Shown here: positions 33,702 through 41,385 of the stretch, piece by piece
Layout: every line of letters begins with the position of its first letter
How positions within the stretch are numbered: the stretch's first letter is position 1
Source: Winogradskya consettensis
GTDB lineage: Bacteria > Actinomycetota > Actinomycetes > Mycobacteriales > Micromonosporaceae
Direction of reading: 5' to 3'
Length of the DNA: 64,000 nucleotides
Assembly: GCF_018332715.1 (NCBI RefSeq)
Contig: NZ_BOQP01000011.1
Coordinates: forward strand, 124,001-188,000
The notes under the pieces: generated by a model
The model's input: only the letters and a program-made list of their open reading frames with translations
Database searches by the model: none
Told to the model about the DNA's origin: nothing
Made by a program: the position numbers and the translations under genes

Positions 33702-34880
33702 GTGACGAAGAAGCCGCACGACGTTGCCACGCCCCGGGATGCCCAGCCCCGGAATGCCCATCCCAGGGACGCCCAGCCCAGGGATGTCCAGCCCAAGGGT
33801 GCCCAGCCCGGCGTTGCCCACCCGGTGGTCGACCAACTCCGGGACGCCCAGCCTGGGGATGCCTCGTCGGGGGAGGGCACCGAGTCCGTCCAGCCGCTCG
33901 ACGACACGCAGCCGGCGCGGGCCGACGGTGCCGCGGAAGCCGCGGATGAGGCCAGGAACGAGGCAGCGGCAGCCGACCCCTGGGCCGGGGCTGAAGTCGC
34001 AACATCCGGCGAGCGGTCCGATGTGGGCCGCGCCGATGCCGAGCGCCCCGACCCGGCCCTGGGCAACCCTGCTGATCTGCAGCTCGACGATTCGGCGGCG
34101 CCCGCTCCCGCGCCGTCGTTCCCCAGGGCCGCGGTGACGGATTGGCTGACGCCGCGCCTGGACCCGGGCCAGGGCGGGCCCGGCGAGTTGACGACGGCTC
34201 CGGTCCCAGCGGTAGCGAACAAGCCCGTCCGGATCGGCCGCGGACCGCGCAAGCTGGGAAAGGGTTGGGTCACGGCGTACTTCGCCGGCGGAATTGTGCT
34301 GCTTCTGCTCGGGGTCGCGGCGGTTGTCGTGCTCAGCGTCCGGACCTACGGGCAGGACGTGTCCGAGGACGCCACGGTCGCCATCTCCCGCGGCAACGGC
34401 CCTACGGTGTCGCGGTCGCAGCCTCCCAAGACGCCGTCCGCGTCTCCAGATCCGGCCCGGGCGCGGTTCGGGCCGCAGCGGCTCGCGAACGGACAGGGCT
34501 TCGTGATGACGGGTGAGGACAACTCGAAGTTCGAGATCACGGTCAAGGCCGGGAAGTTCCGCAAGACCGCCTGCGACGCGTATTCGCCCAAGCCCGAGCG
34601 CGGTGGGTTCCTGATGGTCCAGCTGAAACTCAAGGTGCTCGAGGGCGAGCCGGACGTCAGCGAGTTCGCTTTCCGGTTCCAGGAGCCGGATGGTTCCTGG
34701 CTGCCTTCGGCCTACGGCGGGTCCTGCATACCCCCCGACGAATACAGCGCGTTCTTCCGGCGGCTCTCGGCCGGGCGCACGTACACGTCGTCCATCCTGT
34801 TCGACGTGCCGAGCAAGAAGGGAGACATCGTCTTCGTCTACCCGCTCAAGGACGCGGCCGCTTCCTGGAAGATGGGCTGA
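33702..34880 (+). CDS. Single-pass membrane protein with DUF4352-like external domain
   Basis: A 392-residue protein from GTG 33702, with GAGGAGGA 8 nt upstream. The N-terminal ~160 residues are disordered and begin with about eight pentad repeats (DAQPR/NAHPR/DVQPK). One membrane helix follows (~192-214, VTAYFAGGIVLLLLGVAAVV). The external C-terminal domain (~270-392) resembles DUF4352/TRF2-like immunoglobulin folds (ITVKAGKFRKTACD, FLMVQLKLKVLEGE). It has cysteines suitable for a disulfide (TACDAY, GGSCIP). The role is unknown; such domains often sit on the outer face of Gram-positive membranes. Confidence 0.8.
   Translation: MTKKPHDVATPRDAQPRNAHPRDAQPRDVQPKGAQPGVAHPVVDQLRDAQPGDASSGEGTESVQPLDDTQPARADGAAEAADEARNEAAAADPWAGAEVATSGERSDVGRADAERPDPALGNPADLQLDDSAAPAPAPSFPRAAVTDWLTPRLDPGQGGPGELTTAPVPAVANKPVRIGRGPRKLGKGWVTAYFAGGIVLLLLGVAAVVVLSVRTYGQDVSEDATVAISRGNGPTVSRSQPPKTPSASPDPARARFGPQRLANGQGFVMTGEDNSKFEITVKAGKFRKTACDAYSPKPERGGFLMVQLKLKVLEGEPDVSEFAFRFQEPDGSWLPSAYGGSCIPPDEYSAFFRRLSAGRTYTSSILFDVPSKKGDIVFVYPLKDAAASWKMG
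33738..33865 (+). repeat. 15-bp minisatellite in the N-terminal disordered region
   Basis: About eight diverged 15-bp units (GATGCCCAGCCCCGG and variants) are in frame, encoding x-A-Q-P-x pentads. Confidence 0.8.
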
Positions 34881-34881
34881 C

Positions 34882-35910
34882 TCAGGCGAGGCCCCGCAGG
34901 ACGTGAGCGATGTGGTGGGACGTTCCCCATGCCACCCAGCTGGCCGAGCTGCCGGCGCCCCGTGCGCTTCTGGCCTGGCGCGCTATCTGGGCGTCACCCC
35001 ACGAGAAGTGCGAGCCTGTCGCGGGCCAGTGCGGCGAGTCGACCAGCGTCCGGCACAGGTCGTAGCAGCGGTCGTCGCTCCGGCTGCCGCGGCGTGCCCA
35101 GCGATAGATCCACCAGTCCCGGTCCGCCGTGTAGCGCAGAGTCGGCAGTTGGCGATGGTGAGAGCCGTTTCGGCGTACGGGGGAGGTCACGCCGTAGTCC
35201 GAATAGCCGACGCCCGGCTCGCAGAGCCGGGCCCACACCTGGGCGTCCAGACGACCGACCGTGACCGCCTCGTCGGTCGGCAGGTCGTCGAGATTGGCCG
35301 GCATCGCCCCCGCAGCGACCGTGACCGAACGCCATGGCTGGTCACGCGCCCACCGCAGCACGTGGCGGGCGCGCTCCTCGAAGCGGTCCGCATGCGCGGC
35401 ACAGGCCGTTTCGGCGAGGTCGATCACCAGGTCGACATGTTCGGGGTCGAGCCCGGAACCGGTGAGCAGGCGGTCGGTCGTGCTGGTGGCTCCGGCCGGG
35501 TTGCGGGCGTCCACATGCGGCTGAAGCCGCAGGACCGCACGCTTGAGGTGCATGCGCGCGGCCAGGCCGTGTTCCACCAGGCGGCGAGGACTGTCGTACG
35601 CCCGGAGCACCGGCAGCATCGCCACCCCGAGCCCGGCCAGTTCCTCGGCGAGGTCGAGCGGCGGCGACGTGAGCGGGTCGGCGGGGTCCGGGATCGCGCC
35701 CAGGTCCACGCCGATCGCCCCGGTCCGGGGCGGCACCTGCTTGATGAGCTGCGGCAGCCGGTCACCGCTGCCGAGTTCGATGATCGGCATGACCCGGCGC
35801 GCGTCGGCGGCGTCGAGGTGGTGCAGGGCGGTGAGCTCGCCCCGGCGGGAACGGAGGATGGGCCGGTAGACACCGTCGTCCGAAGCCTCGGTCGCCGTGA
35901 ATACGGTCAT
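34882..35910 (-). CDS. Beta-family protein (phage-type 'beta protein')
   Basis: A 342-residue cytoplasmic protein of the beta-protein family (Beta_protein in Pfam). The signature start VYRPILRSRRGELTALHHL is followed by RRVMPIIELGSGD and alternating beta/alpha units consistent with a TIM-like barrel (GAIGVDLGAI, VAMLPVLRAY, VDLVIDLAET, SVTVAAGAMP). The C-terminal WWIYRWARRGSRSDDRCYDLC is also typical. Members occur in phages and genomic islands; no activity is established. It is divergent from the SF1 helicase with ~100 bp between starts, so the two may form a module. Confidence 0.82.
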   Translation of the reverse strand: MTVFTATEASDDGVYRPILRSRRGELTALHHLDAADARRVMPIIELGSGDRLPQLIKQVPPRTGAIGVDLGAIPDPADPLTSPPLDLAEELAGLGVAMLPVLRAYDSPRRLVEHGLAARMHLKRAVLRLQPHVDARNPAGATSTTDRLLTGSGLDPEHVDLVIDLAETACAAHADRFEERARHVLRWARDQPWRSVTVAAGAMPANLDDLPTDEAVTVGRLDAQVWARLCEPGVGYSDYGVTSPVRRNGSHHRQLPTLRYTADRDWWIYRWARRGSRSDDRCYDLCRTLVDSPHWPATGSHFSWGDAQIARQARSARGAGSSASWVAWGTSHHIAHVLRGLA

Positions 35911-36012
35911 TCACTCAAAGTAGCCGGGCGCTGCCGATCATGGACGATGCGCGCGCGTTGTCTCACTCCAGGTGAACCAAAAAATGTCAGAGGACACGGA
36001 TACGGTGGTCCC

Positions 36013-37326
36013 GTGACGCAGACGATGGAGAGCCCCGGCACCGAGGCGACGCGGATCGTCGACGCCGTGCTCGATGATCTGGCGACATCGGGGCATCGGG
36101 GCATCGTGGTCGACTCGCCGCCGGGTGCGGGCAAGAGCACCCTGGTCGTGCGTGCGGCCGGCGTGCTCGCCGCCACCGGCACGCCGCTGATGATCGTGGC
36201 GCAGACCAACGAGCAGGTCGACGATCTCATCGAACGGCTCGGCGACAAGCATCCCGGGCTCGGCGTCGGCCGGCTCTCCGCGGTCGACTACGCCGCGACC
36301 GAGCGGGTCCGGGCCCACCCGTCCTGCAGGGTCGGCGCCAAGGTGCCCGACCTGGGCGGCGCCCCCGTGACGATCGGCACAGCCGCGAAATGGGCGACGG
36401 TCACCGACGGCACCTGGCCCTGGGCGATCGTCGACGAGGCATACCAGATGCGTTCCGACGCCCTGCTCCGCGTGGCACCCCGCTTCGAGCGGGCGTTGTT
36501 CGTCGGCGATCCGGGTCAGCTCGACCCGTTCTCGACCGTCGAGGTCGACCGCTGGACAGGCCTGTCCTGGGACCCCATGCAGAGCGCCGTCGCCGTCCTG
36601 CTGCGCCACAATCCCGAGCTCCCGGTCCACCGCCTCCCGGTCTCCTGGCGCCTCCCGGCCTCCGCGGCCCCGGTGGTGGCCAAGGCCTTCTACCCTTTCA
36701 CCGGCTTCCGGTCCGGCACCGGTCCGTCCGACAGATCTCTCTCTTTCAGTACGGTCGCAGCGTCCGCGATCGACGAAGTGCTCGACACCGCAGCCGCCTC
36801 GGGCTGGGGCCTGCACGAACTCCCCGCCCGCTTCACCGTGCGCACCGACGCCGAAGCCGCCGCGGCCTGCGCCCTGATCGCCACCCGGGCCCTCGCCCGC
36901 GACGGCGTCTCGCACTCCGAAGCGGGCACCCGCCCCCTGACCGCCGACCGCATCGCCATCGGCGCCGCCCACCGCGACCAGGTCGCCGCCATCCGGGCCT
37001 TTCTACCCCCGCAAGCCCAGGACATCACCGTCGACACGGCCAACCGCCTCCAAGGCCGCGAGTACGACCTGACCGTCGTCCTGCATCCCCTGTCCGGCCG
37101 CCGCGACGCCACCGCGTTCCACCTCGAGTCGGGCCGCCTCTGTGTCCTGACCTCCCGCCACCGCCACGCCTGCGTGGTGGTGGCCCGCGAAGGAATCGCC
37201 GACCTCCTCGACGCCCACCCGTCAACGGAACCGGTCCATCTGGGAGTCCCGGTGAAGTTCCCGGACGGCTGGGAAGCCAACCAGGCAATGCTCGCCCACC
37301 TGGCCGCCCTCCCCAGGTCAGGGTAG
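36013..37326 (+). CDS. SF1-type helicase/AAA ATPase
   Basis: A 437-residue ATPase. Walker A is SPPGAGKST (residues ~35-43). Motif II is WAIVDEAYQM, motif III GDPGQLDPF, and motifs V/VI include TVDTANRLQGREYDLTVVL and LCVLTSRHRHACVVV. This places it in the UPF1/RecD-like SF1 helicases as a compact protein without extra domains. GTG 36013 has a TACGGT box 6 nt upstream and no ribosome-binding site, suggesting a leaderless message. It overlaps the convergent MarR-type gene by 9 bp. A role in DNA/RNA processing or phage defence with the divergent beta-family protein is possible but unproven. Confidence 0.85.
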   Translation: MTQTMESPGTEATRIVDAVLDDLATSGHRGIVVDSPPGAGKSTLVVRAAGVLAATGTPLMIVAQTNEQVDDLIERLGDKHPGLGVGRLSAVDYAATERVRAHPSCRVGAKVPDLGGAPVTIGTAAKWATVTDGTWPWAIVDEAYQMRSDALLRVAPRFERALFVGDPGQLDPFSTVEVDRWTGLSWDPMQSAVAVLLRHNPELPVHRLPVSWRLPASAAPVVAKAFYPFTGFRSGTGPSDRSLSFSTVAASAIDEVLDTAAASGWGLHELPARFTVRTDAEAAAACALIATRALARDGVSHSEAGTRPLTADRIAIGAAHRDQVAAIRAFLPPQAQDITVDTANRLQGREYDLTVVLHPLSGRRDATAFHLESGRLCVLTSRHRHACVVVAREGIADLLDAHPSTEPVHLGVPVKFPDGWEANQAMLAHLAALPRSG

Positions 37327-37770
37327 GTCGCTGTCGCCGCCCAGGTTGTCGATCATGCGGCGGAGCACGTTCAGCGCCGCGGCATATTCGGCGGTAGTGA
37401 CGCCCCGATGGGTCTGCGCATGCACGCGAGCGCTGCGTTCCCGCGCGCGTGCCAGCCCGGCCATGCCGTCCTCGGTCAGGGTGAGAGTGCCATCCACGTC
37501 GACCATCCAGCCGCGACCCGCGAGGTCGTCGAACATGTCGTCGAAGCTGACGCCGAGGTCGTCGAAACGCCGCAACCGTTCGGCGAGCGCCGCTCGCCCC
37601 CACTGACCGGGCGCACCGGACACGTGGTTCAACGTCCACCAGTGCGGCTGGGTGAGCTGCTCTTCCGCCAAGGCGGCCCGGATCTGCCCGACAACGACGC
37701 GATACGCCTCGCCGCTCCAGTATCCGATGGGCTGACGGGCGAGTTCGGCCTCGGAGTAATCCTTCATCAC
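37318..37770 (-). CDS. MarR-family winged-helix regulator
   Basis: A 150-residue all-helical protein with a winged-helix core (~45-110): HWWTLNHVSGAPGQWGRAAL, then MFDDLAGRGWMVDVDGTLTLTEDG as recognition helix plus wing. The terminal helices would form the dimer interface. Two adjacent ATG codons (37770, 37767) are possible starts. The target gene and ligand are not evident. Confidence 0.78.
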   Translation of the reverse strand: MMKDYSEAELARQPIGYWSGEAYRVVVGQIRAALAEEQLTQPHWWTLNHVSGAPGQWGRAALAERLRRFDDLGVSFDDMFDDLAGRGWMVDVDGTLTLTEDGMAGLARARERSARVHAQTHRGVTTAEYAAALNVLRRMIDNLGGDSDLP

Positions 37771-38165
37771 GCCGACACCGTAGAAAGTGAACAGCGGTTG
37801 AGGTCAATGCGCCGCCGCAGTTGTCATGGGTGAGATCCGCGGCCGGATCGCTCAGTCACGCGGACACGGCATGGCATCTCTCGGGTGTGAGCGTCCAGGT
37901 GAATCCGCATGCCCGGACACCGCAACGCCGTACGCGCGTGAGGTCCGACTTGTGCCCTCCTGCGGGATCGGCACTTTTCGACGTTTCGGCGGTGCGTGGT
38001 GGGGGCGCGGTAGTTCTGGCAGGTCAGGGTCCTGGGTGGACAGAGCGGTTGCGCGAGCGGCCGGAGACCGGGTTGGTGGTTTGTGCGGTTGTGGGCCAGT
38101 TCGGGCGTACCTATAAAAGATCTTGTGTCCGGGAAAGTGTCGTACCGGGGGGTTAGCGTGGCGGG
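37771..38165. other. Intergenic region before the type VII toxin module
   Basis: About 395 bp with no convincing gene; short frames on both strands lack domain features and ribosome-binding sites. Its right end holds the TAGCGT box (38154-38159) 6 nt before GTG 38166, a likely leaderless promoter for the toxin module. Confidence 0.5.
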
Positions 38166-38534
38166 GTGGTCGATGAGGGAGGCCTTGATGCGGTCGAGGG
38201 GCGGATTGACGGGTGGCAGGCAGGGTTTGAGCAGCGGGCGGCCCAGGCGCGGGAGTTGGGTGCGCGGCTGGCCGGGCTGACGGTGACCGCCGAGAGCGAC
38301 GACGGGCTCGTGGCGGTCACGGTGGGGCAGGGCGGGCGGCTGACGGGAGTTCGGCTGGAGGAGGGCATCCGGGGCAGGCCGGCTGGCGAGACCGCGCGGG
38401 AGATTCTGGCCGCGCTCGAGGTGGCGCAGGCAGCGTTCGCCGACAGGGCCGCTTCCGCAACGGCCGAGACGATCGGCGCCGACTCCGCGACAGGCCAGGC
38501 CGTCATCGCCTCGTTCTTCCGGCCACCGACATGA
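38166..38534 (+). CDS. YbaB/EbfC-family protein, first gene of the toxin module
   Basis: A 122-residue protein with the YbaB/EbfC layout: a long N-terminal helix (EGRIDGWQAGFEQRAAQARE), a three-stranded sheet (VTAESDDGLVAVTVGQGGRL) and a C-terminal helix (REILAALEVAQAAFADRAAS). YbaB proteins bind DNA, but actinobacteria carry many copies beside ESX/type VII secretion genes, where they may act as chaperones or regulators. Its stop overlaps the next ATG (ATGA). The start is a GTG with a TAGCGT -10-like box 6 nt upstream. Confidence 0.82.
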   Translation: MVDEGGLDAVEGRIDGWQAGFEQRAAQARELGARLAGLTVTAESDDGLVAVTVGQGGRLTGVRLEEGIRGRPAGETAREILAALEVAQAAFADRAASATAETIGADSATGQAVIASFFRPPT

Positions 38535-38950
38535 CAGGCCCTTATCCGGTACGCCAAGACGGCGCGACCGGCGACTCCTCGCTGAGCGTGACCGGCGACT
38601 CTTCGCTGAGCGCGACCGGCGACTCTTCGCTGAGCGCGGCTGGCCACTTTTCGGTGCGCGCTGACGACGTGGCCGCCCACGCCGTGCATGTCGAGGCGCT
38701 GGCAGGGAGCGTCGCGTCGGCGGCCGATGCTGCAGCAAGCGTCCAAGCCGGAGCCGACGCGTACGGCGAACTGTGCGCGATGATCCCGGCAGCCCTCGGC
38801 GACCTGCACGCGACCCTGACCGGCACCCTGCGCACCGCATCCACGACCCTGCACGACATCGCGACCCACCTGCACGCGACCGCCGACGACTACGACGCCA
38901 CCGACCGTGCCCGTGAGCAGGTGTTCCGCACCATCAGGAACCTCCTGTGA
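38531..38950 (+). CDS. EspC-like type VII secretion target
   Basis: A 139-residue small helical protein of the ESX-1 secretion-associated (EspC-like) type. A variable N-terminus contains three copies of an eight-residue T-G-D-S-S-L-S-x repeat (24-bp DNA unit, 38567-38638). Two long helices follow (VRADDVAAHAVHVEALAGSV and TTLHDIATHLHATADDYDAT), separated by a turn, with a Y-x3-D-like C-terminal motif (DYDATDRAR) resembling type VII export signals. It is coupled on both sides by 4-nt overlaps. It may be an export partner of the toxin. Confidence 0.78.
   Translation: MTGPYPVRQDGATGDSSLSVTGDSSLSATGDSSLSAAGHFSVRADDVAAHAVHVEALAGSVASAADAAASVQAGADAYGELCAMIPAALGDLHATLTGTLRTASTTLHDIATHLHATADDYDATDRAREQVFRTIRNLL
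38567..38638 (+). repeat. Three 24-bp tandem repeats in the EspC-like gene
   Basis: Three copies of a 24-bp unit starting ACCGGCGACTC (38567, 38591, 38615), in frame; copies 2 and 3 are identical. Confidence 0.9.
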
Positions 38951-40101
38951 CCACCGATCCCCTGATCGCTACCGCCGACGAGAGCGTGACCCCGTGGGCC
39001 GGCATCTGGATCGCCGATGACATCGAACAGATCGCCCACGCAGTCGAAAGCGGCAGCTGGATCGACGGCACCCTCGGCGCGGTCGGCATAGGCCTCGACG
39101 GCCTGGCCCTGATCTCCGACCCGCTCGGCGGCCTCCTCCAGTACGGCATCGCCTGGCTGATCGAACACGTCAAGCCTCTCTCCGAAACCCTCGACTGGCT
39201 CGCCGGCAACCCCGCCCAGATCACAGCCAACGCCACCACCTGGCGAAACACAGCCGCATCCCTCCACCAGGACGCCGCCACCCTGCGCGCCTCCCTCGAG
39301 GCAGACCTCCCCGACTGGTCCGGCCCCGCAGCAACCGCCTACGCGACCAAAGCCACCCACCAGGCAAACCTCCTGGAAACCGTCGCCACCGCAGCCACCA
39401 CCACAGCCTCCATCACCGAAGTCGCAGGAGCCCTGGTCGGCGCAGTCCGCCTGATGATCCGCGACGCGGTGGCAACGGTGGTCTCACGCTTGATCGCCTA
39501 CGCGGCAGAACTGGCCGCAACCCTGGGCGTCGCCACCCCGCTGGTAGTCGAACAGGTCACCACGCTGTGCGCCTCCTGGGCAGCCAAGATCGCCGGCTGG
39601 CTCAAAAGCCTGATCACCAGCCTCCGCCGCCTCCTGAAATCCTCTGCCCGCCTCACCCACAACGTCGACGACCTGAACGGCATGCAGCGAACTGGGGGCG
39701 GAGACGGACCGTCGCGGTCACCCGATGAGGGAGGCACTCCAGGTCCGGACGGGCCACCGCCTGAGCCGGAACCGCCGGATTTTTCGACGGCAGAGCCGGA
39801 TCCACGGAAGATCACCGACTATGCGATGAATCCTGATCACCCGGTTGGCAAGAACAAATACCGCGTCATACATTCGGCCACCGGTCTCGACGTGGGCGAC
39901 GCGGGTTCGATTGAGCAGCAGATTCGCGAAGGCGTGCGATCGGGGACGCCTATTCTCGGCAAACTGGACCAACATGGACAACGGTGGTCCGTGGACGTTC
40001 CTCTGTCCGGCCCGACCGGCACGATAACCGTCCGGACGGCGTGGATAGTCGATGCGGGGGCGACCGAGCCACGGATGGTCACCATCTCATTCCCGAAGTA
40101 G
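38947..40101 (+). CDS. WXG-type polymorphic toxin with C-terminal DUF6883 domain
   Basis: A 384-residue modular toxin. Residues ~1-240 are a helical WXG100/LXG-like export region, with W124-S-G126 between two long helices and hydrophobic helices at ~155-215. A Pro/Gly linker (~248-285) leads to the toxin tip (~287-384). The tip begins KITDYAMNPDHPVGKNKYRV and ends TVRTAWIVDAGATEPRMVTI, the pattern of DUF6883. The next gene encodes a DUF4926 protein, its usual neighbour. The tip is visibly less G+C-rich at third codon positions than the export region, as expected if toxin tips are swapped in. Start GTG 38947 overlaps the upstream stop. The toxic activity is unknown. Confidence 0.8.
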   Translation: MTTDPLIATADESVTPWAGIWIADDIEQIAHAVESGSWIDGTLGAVGIGLDGLALISDPLGGLLQYGIAWLIEHVKPLSETLDWLAGNPAQITANATTWRNTAASLHQDAATLRASLEADLPDWSGPAATAYATKATHQANLLETVATAATTTASITEVAGALVGAVRLMIRDAVATVVSRLIAYAAELAATLGVATPLVVEQVTTLCASWAAKIAGWLKSLITSLRRLLKSSARLTHNVDDLNGMQRTGGGDGPSRSPDEGGTPGPDGPPPEPEPPDFSTAEPDPRKITDYAMNPDHPVGKNKYRVIHSATGLDVGDAGSIEQQIREGVRSGTPILGKLDQHGQRWSVDVPLSGPTGTITVRTAWIVDAGATEPRMVTISFPK

Positions 40102-40107
40102 GAGACC

Positions 40108-40302
40108 ATGGAGTTCGATGAACTGGATGTTGTCGCCCTCGCGGCCGACCTGCCCGCGGAAGGGCTGAAAGCCGGCGCCGTGGGCACGATTGTGGACATT
40201 TTTCGTGACCCGGAACTCGCCTACGAGGTGGAGTTCACCGATGACGACGGCGCGACGCTCTCCCTGACAACCTTGACTCCGGAGCAGGTCAGGCCCGCGT
40301 AA
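40108..40302 (+). CDS. DUF4926 protein, putative immunity factor
   Basis: A 64-residue protein starting ATG 40108, 6 nt after the toxin stop, with AGGAG just upstream. It matches DUF4926: ELDVVALAADLPAEGLKAGA, VGTIVDIF and YEVEFTDDDGATLSLTTLTP, a small beta-barrel (KOW/SH3-like). Family members sit immediately downstream of DUF6883 toxins, so it probably binds and neutralises the toxin in the producer's cytoplasm. Composition is like the toxin tip. Confidence 0.85.
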   Translation: MEFDELDVVALAADLPAEGLKAGAVGTIVDIFRDPELAYEVEFTDDDGATLSLTTLTPEQVRPA

Positions 40303-40371
40303 CGCGACTGGCTCGTCGCCATTGCCACCGCAGAGCCGGCGCGCCCTCCACAAGCGCGCCGGCCTGATGCG

Positions 40372-40995
40372 CTACCTCTCGGTCCACCGGTTCTCGTGGA
40401 GGGCCTTGGAGAGGGGGCGGCGGGTTCGCCAGCCGTGCCTTTCCAGGTCGGGGGTCTCTTCGAGGTGGGTGACCGGGCCTAGGCAGAGCCAGGCGACCGG
40501 TCTGATGCCGGTGGGGATGTTCAGCAACTGGGTGAGGAAGTCTTCGCGGTAGAAGGAGACCCAGCCGATGCCGAGGTTTTCGGCGGTGGCGGCCAGCCAG
40601 AGGTTTTGGATGGCGAGGCAGACGGAGTAGAGGCCGGCGTCGGCTATGGCGTGGCGGCCCAGGACTGCGGGGCTTCCTCGGGTGGGGTCGTAGGTGACGG
40701 CGAGGGAGAGGGTTGATTCGAGGATGCCGTCGATTTTGATGGTGGCGAAGCGGTTGGCGGTGGGGGCGTCGAGGGTGGATTCGAAGGTTTTTCTTTCCTG
40801 CTGGACGTGGGTGTGGAAGGCGTTCTTGACTCCTTCATCGTTGATGAGGATGAAGTCCCAGGGTTGGGTGAGGCCGACGCTGGGGGCGGCGTGGGCGGCC
40901 GTGAGGATTCTGGTGAGGGTTTCTGCCGGGATGGGGGCTCCGGTGAATTGGCCTCGGACGTCGCGGCGGCGGTGGATGGTTTCGTAGAGGTCCAT
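40372..40995 (-). CDS. bluB: BluB, 5,6-dimethylbenzimidazole synthase
   Basis: A 207-residue flavin-destructase of the nitroreductase fold that converts FMNH2 and O2 to 5,6-dimethylbenzimidazole, the lower ligand of vitamin B12. BluB signatures are present: RRDVRGQF, AAPSVGLTQPWDFILI, DPTRGSPAVLGRH, YSVCLAIQNLWLAATAENLG and IGWVSFYRED. Length and the G-W-V-S segment separate it from ordinary nitroreductases. Expression is under the cobalamin riboswitch ~55 nt upstream, which independently supports the assignment. GGGAG lies 8 nt before ATG 40995. Confidence 0.95.
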   Translation of the reverse strand: MDLYETIHRRRDVRGQFTGAPIPAETLTRILTAAHAAPSVGLTQPWDFILINDEGVKNAFHTHVQQERKTFESTLDAPTANRFATIKIDGILESTLSLAVTYDPTRGSPAVLGRHAIADAGLYSVCLAIQNLWLAATAENLGIGWVSFYREDFLTQLLNIPTGIRPVAWLCLGPVTHLEETPDLERHGWRTRRPLSKALHENRWTER

Positions 40996-41049
40996 GGGCA
41001 GGCTCCCGCTGCGCTGATGGCCCCGGCGTGCGGCCGGGGCGTGCGTCTG

Positions 41050-41218
41050 CGAGGCCGGTCTTCGGACTTCCGGATCGTCACCTCACCGCCCGCCTTCCCA
41101 GCTGTGGGGCCAGTGGCTGCGCGTGTGCGCGTGGGCGGCAGCTTCCCGGTTACCGCGGCGGGCCCGTGCCGGAATTGCGCCGGCTTCCCGATTCTCCCCG
41201 CTGTGGAGCGGGGCACCT
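41050..41218 (-). ncRNA. Cobalamin riboswitch upstream of bluB
   Basis: Read on the minus strand, the leader contains the B12-box elements in order: GGTGCC (41217 region), GGGAAGCCGGCGCAATTCCG, then GCCGCGGTAACCGGGAAGC, the core GCAGCCACTGGCCC, and CTGGGAAGGCGGGCGGTGAG followed by GATCCGGAAGTCCGAAGACC. This is the conserved adenosylcobalamin aptamer. Downstream, a 7-bp stem at 41020-41040 (GCCCCGG / CCGGGGC) may be the expression platform, controlling the GGGAG ribosome-binding site or termination. B12 should repress bluB. Confidence 0.95.
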
Positions 41219-41242
41219 CGCAACAAAGTTGTGCCGTGGCAA

Positions 41243-41270
41243 ACCCTAATGCAGCGCGGACCCTCAACGC
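41243..41270 (-). promoter_or_regulatory. Likely promoter for the riboswitch-bluB transcript
   Basis: A minus-strand TAGGGT (41248-41243) lies ~25 nt before the aptamer, with GCGTTG (41270-41265) 16 nt upstream of it. The -35-like half is the first unit of a tandem-repeat array. Confidence 0.5.
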
Positions 41271-41385
41271 AGCGGGAGCCTCAACGCAGCACCGAGCCTC
41301 AACGCAGCACCGAATCTCAACGCAGCCCGAACCTCAACGCAGCCCGAACCTCAATGCAGCCCGAACCTCAATGCAGGGCGAGCCA
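41262..41385. repeat. Seven-copy 17/18-bp tandem repeat upstream of bluB
   Basis: Seven units (minus strand, around TTGAGGTTCGGGCTGCG) start at plus-strand CCTCAA/TCTCAA positions 41262, 41279, 41297, 41315, 41332, 41349 and 41366, giving periods of 17, 18, 18, 17, 17 and 17 bp. The last unit overlaps the stop codon of the peptidase gene. Each unit carries a TTGAGG-like hexamer. Confidence 0.9.

Noticed and set aside
32301-37770. Integrated plasmid or prophage
   Set aside because: Prim-Pol, beta-family protein and helicase are suggestive, but there is no integrase, Xis, Rep, Tra or structural phage gene, no tRNA, and no paired direct repeats at the edges.
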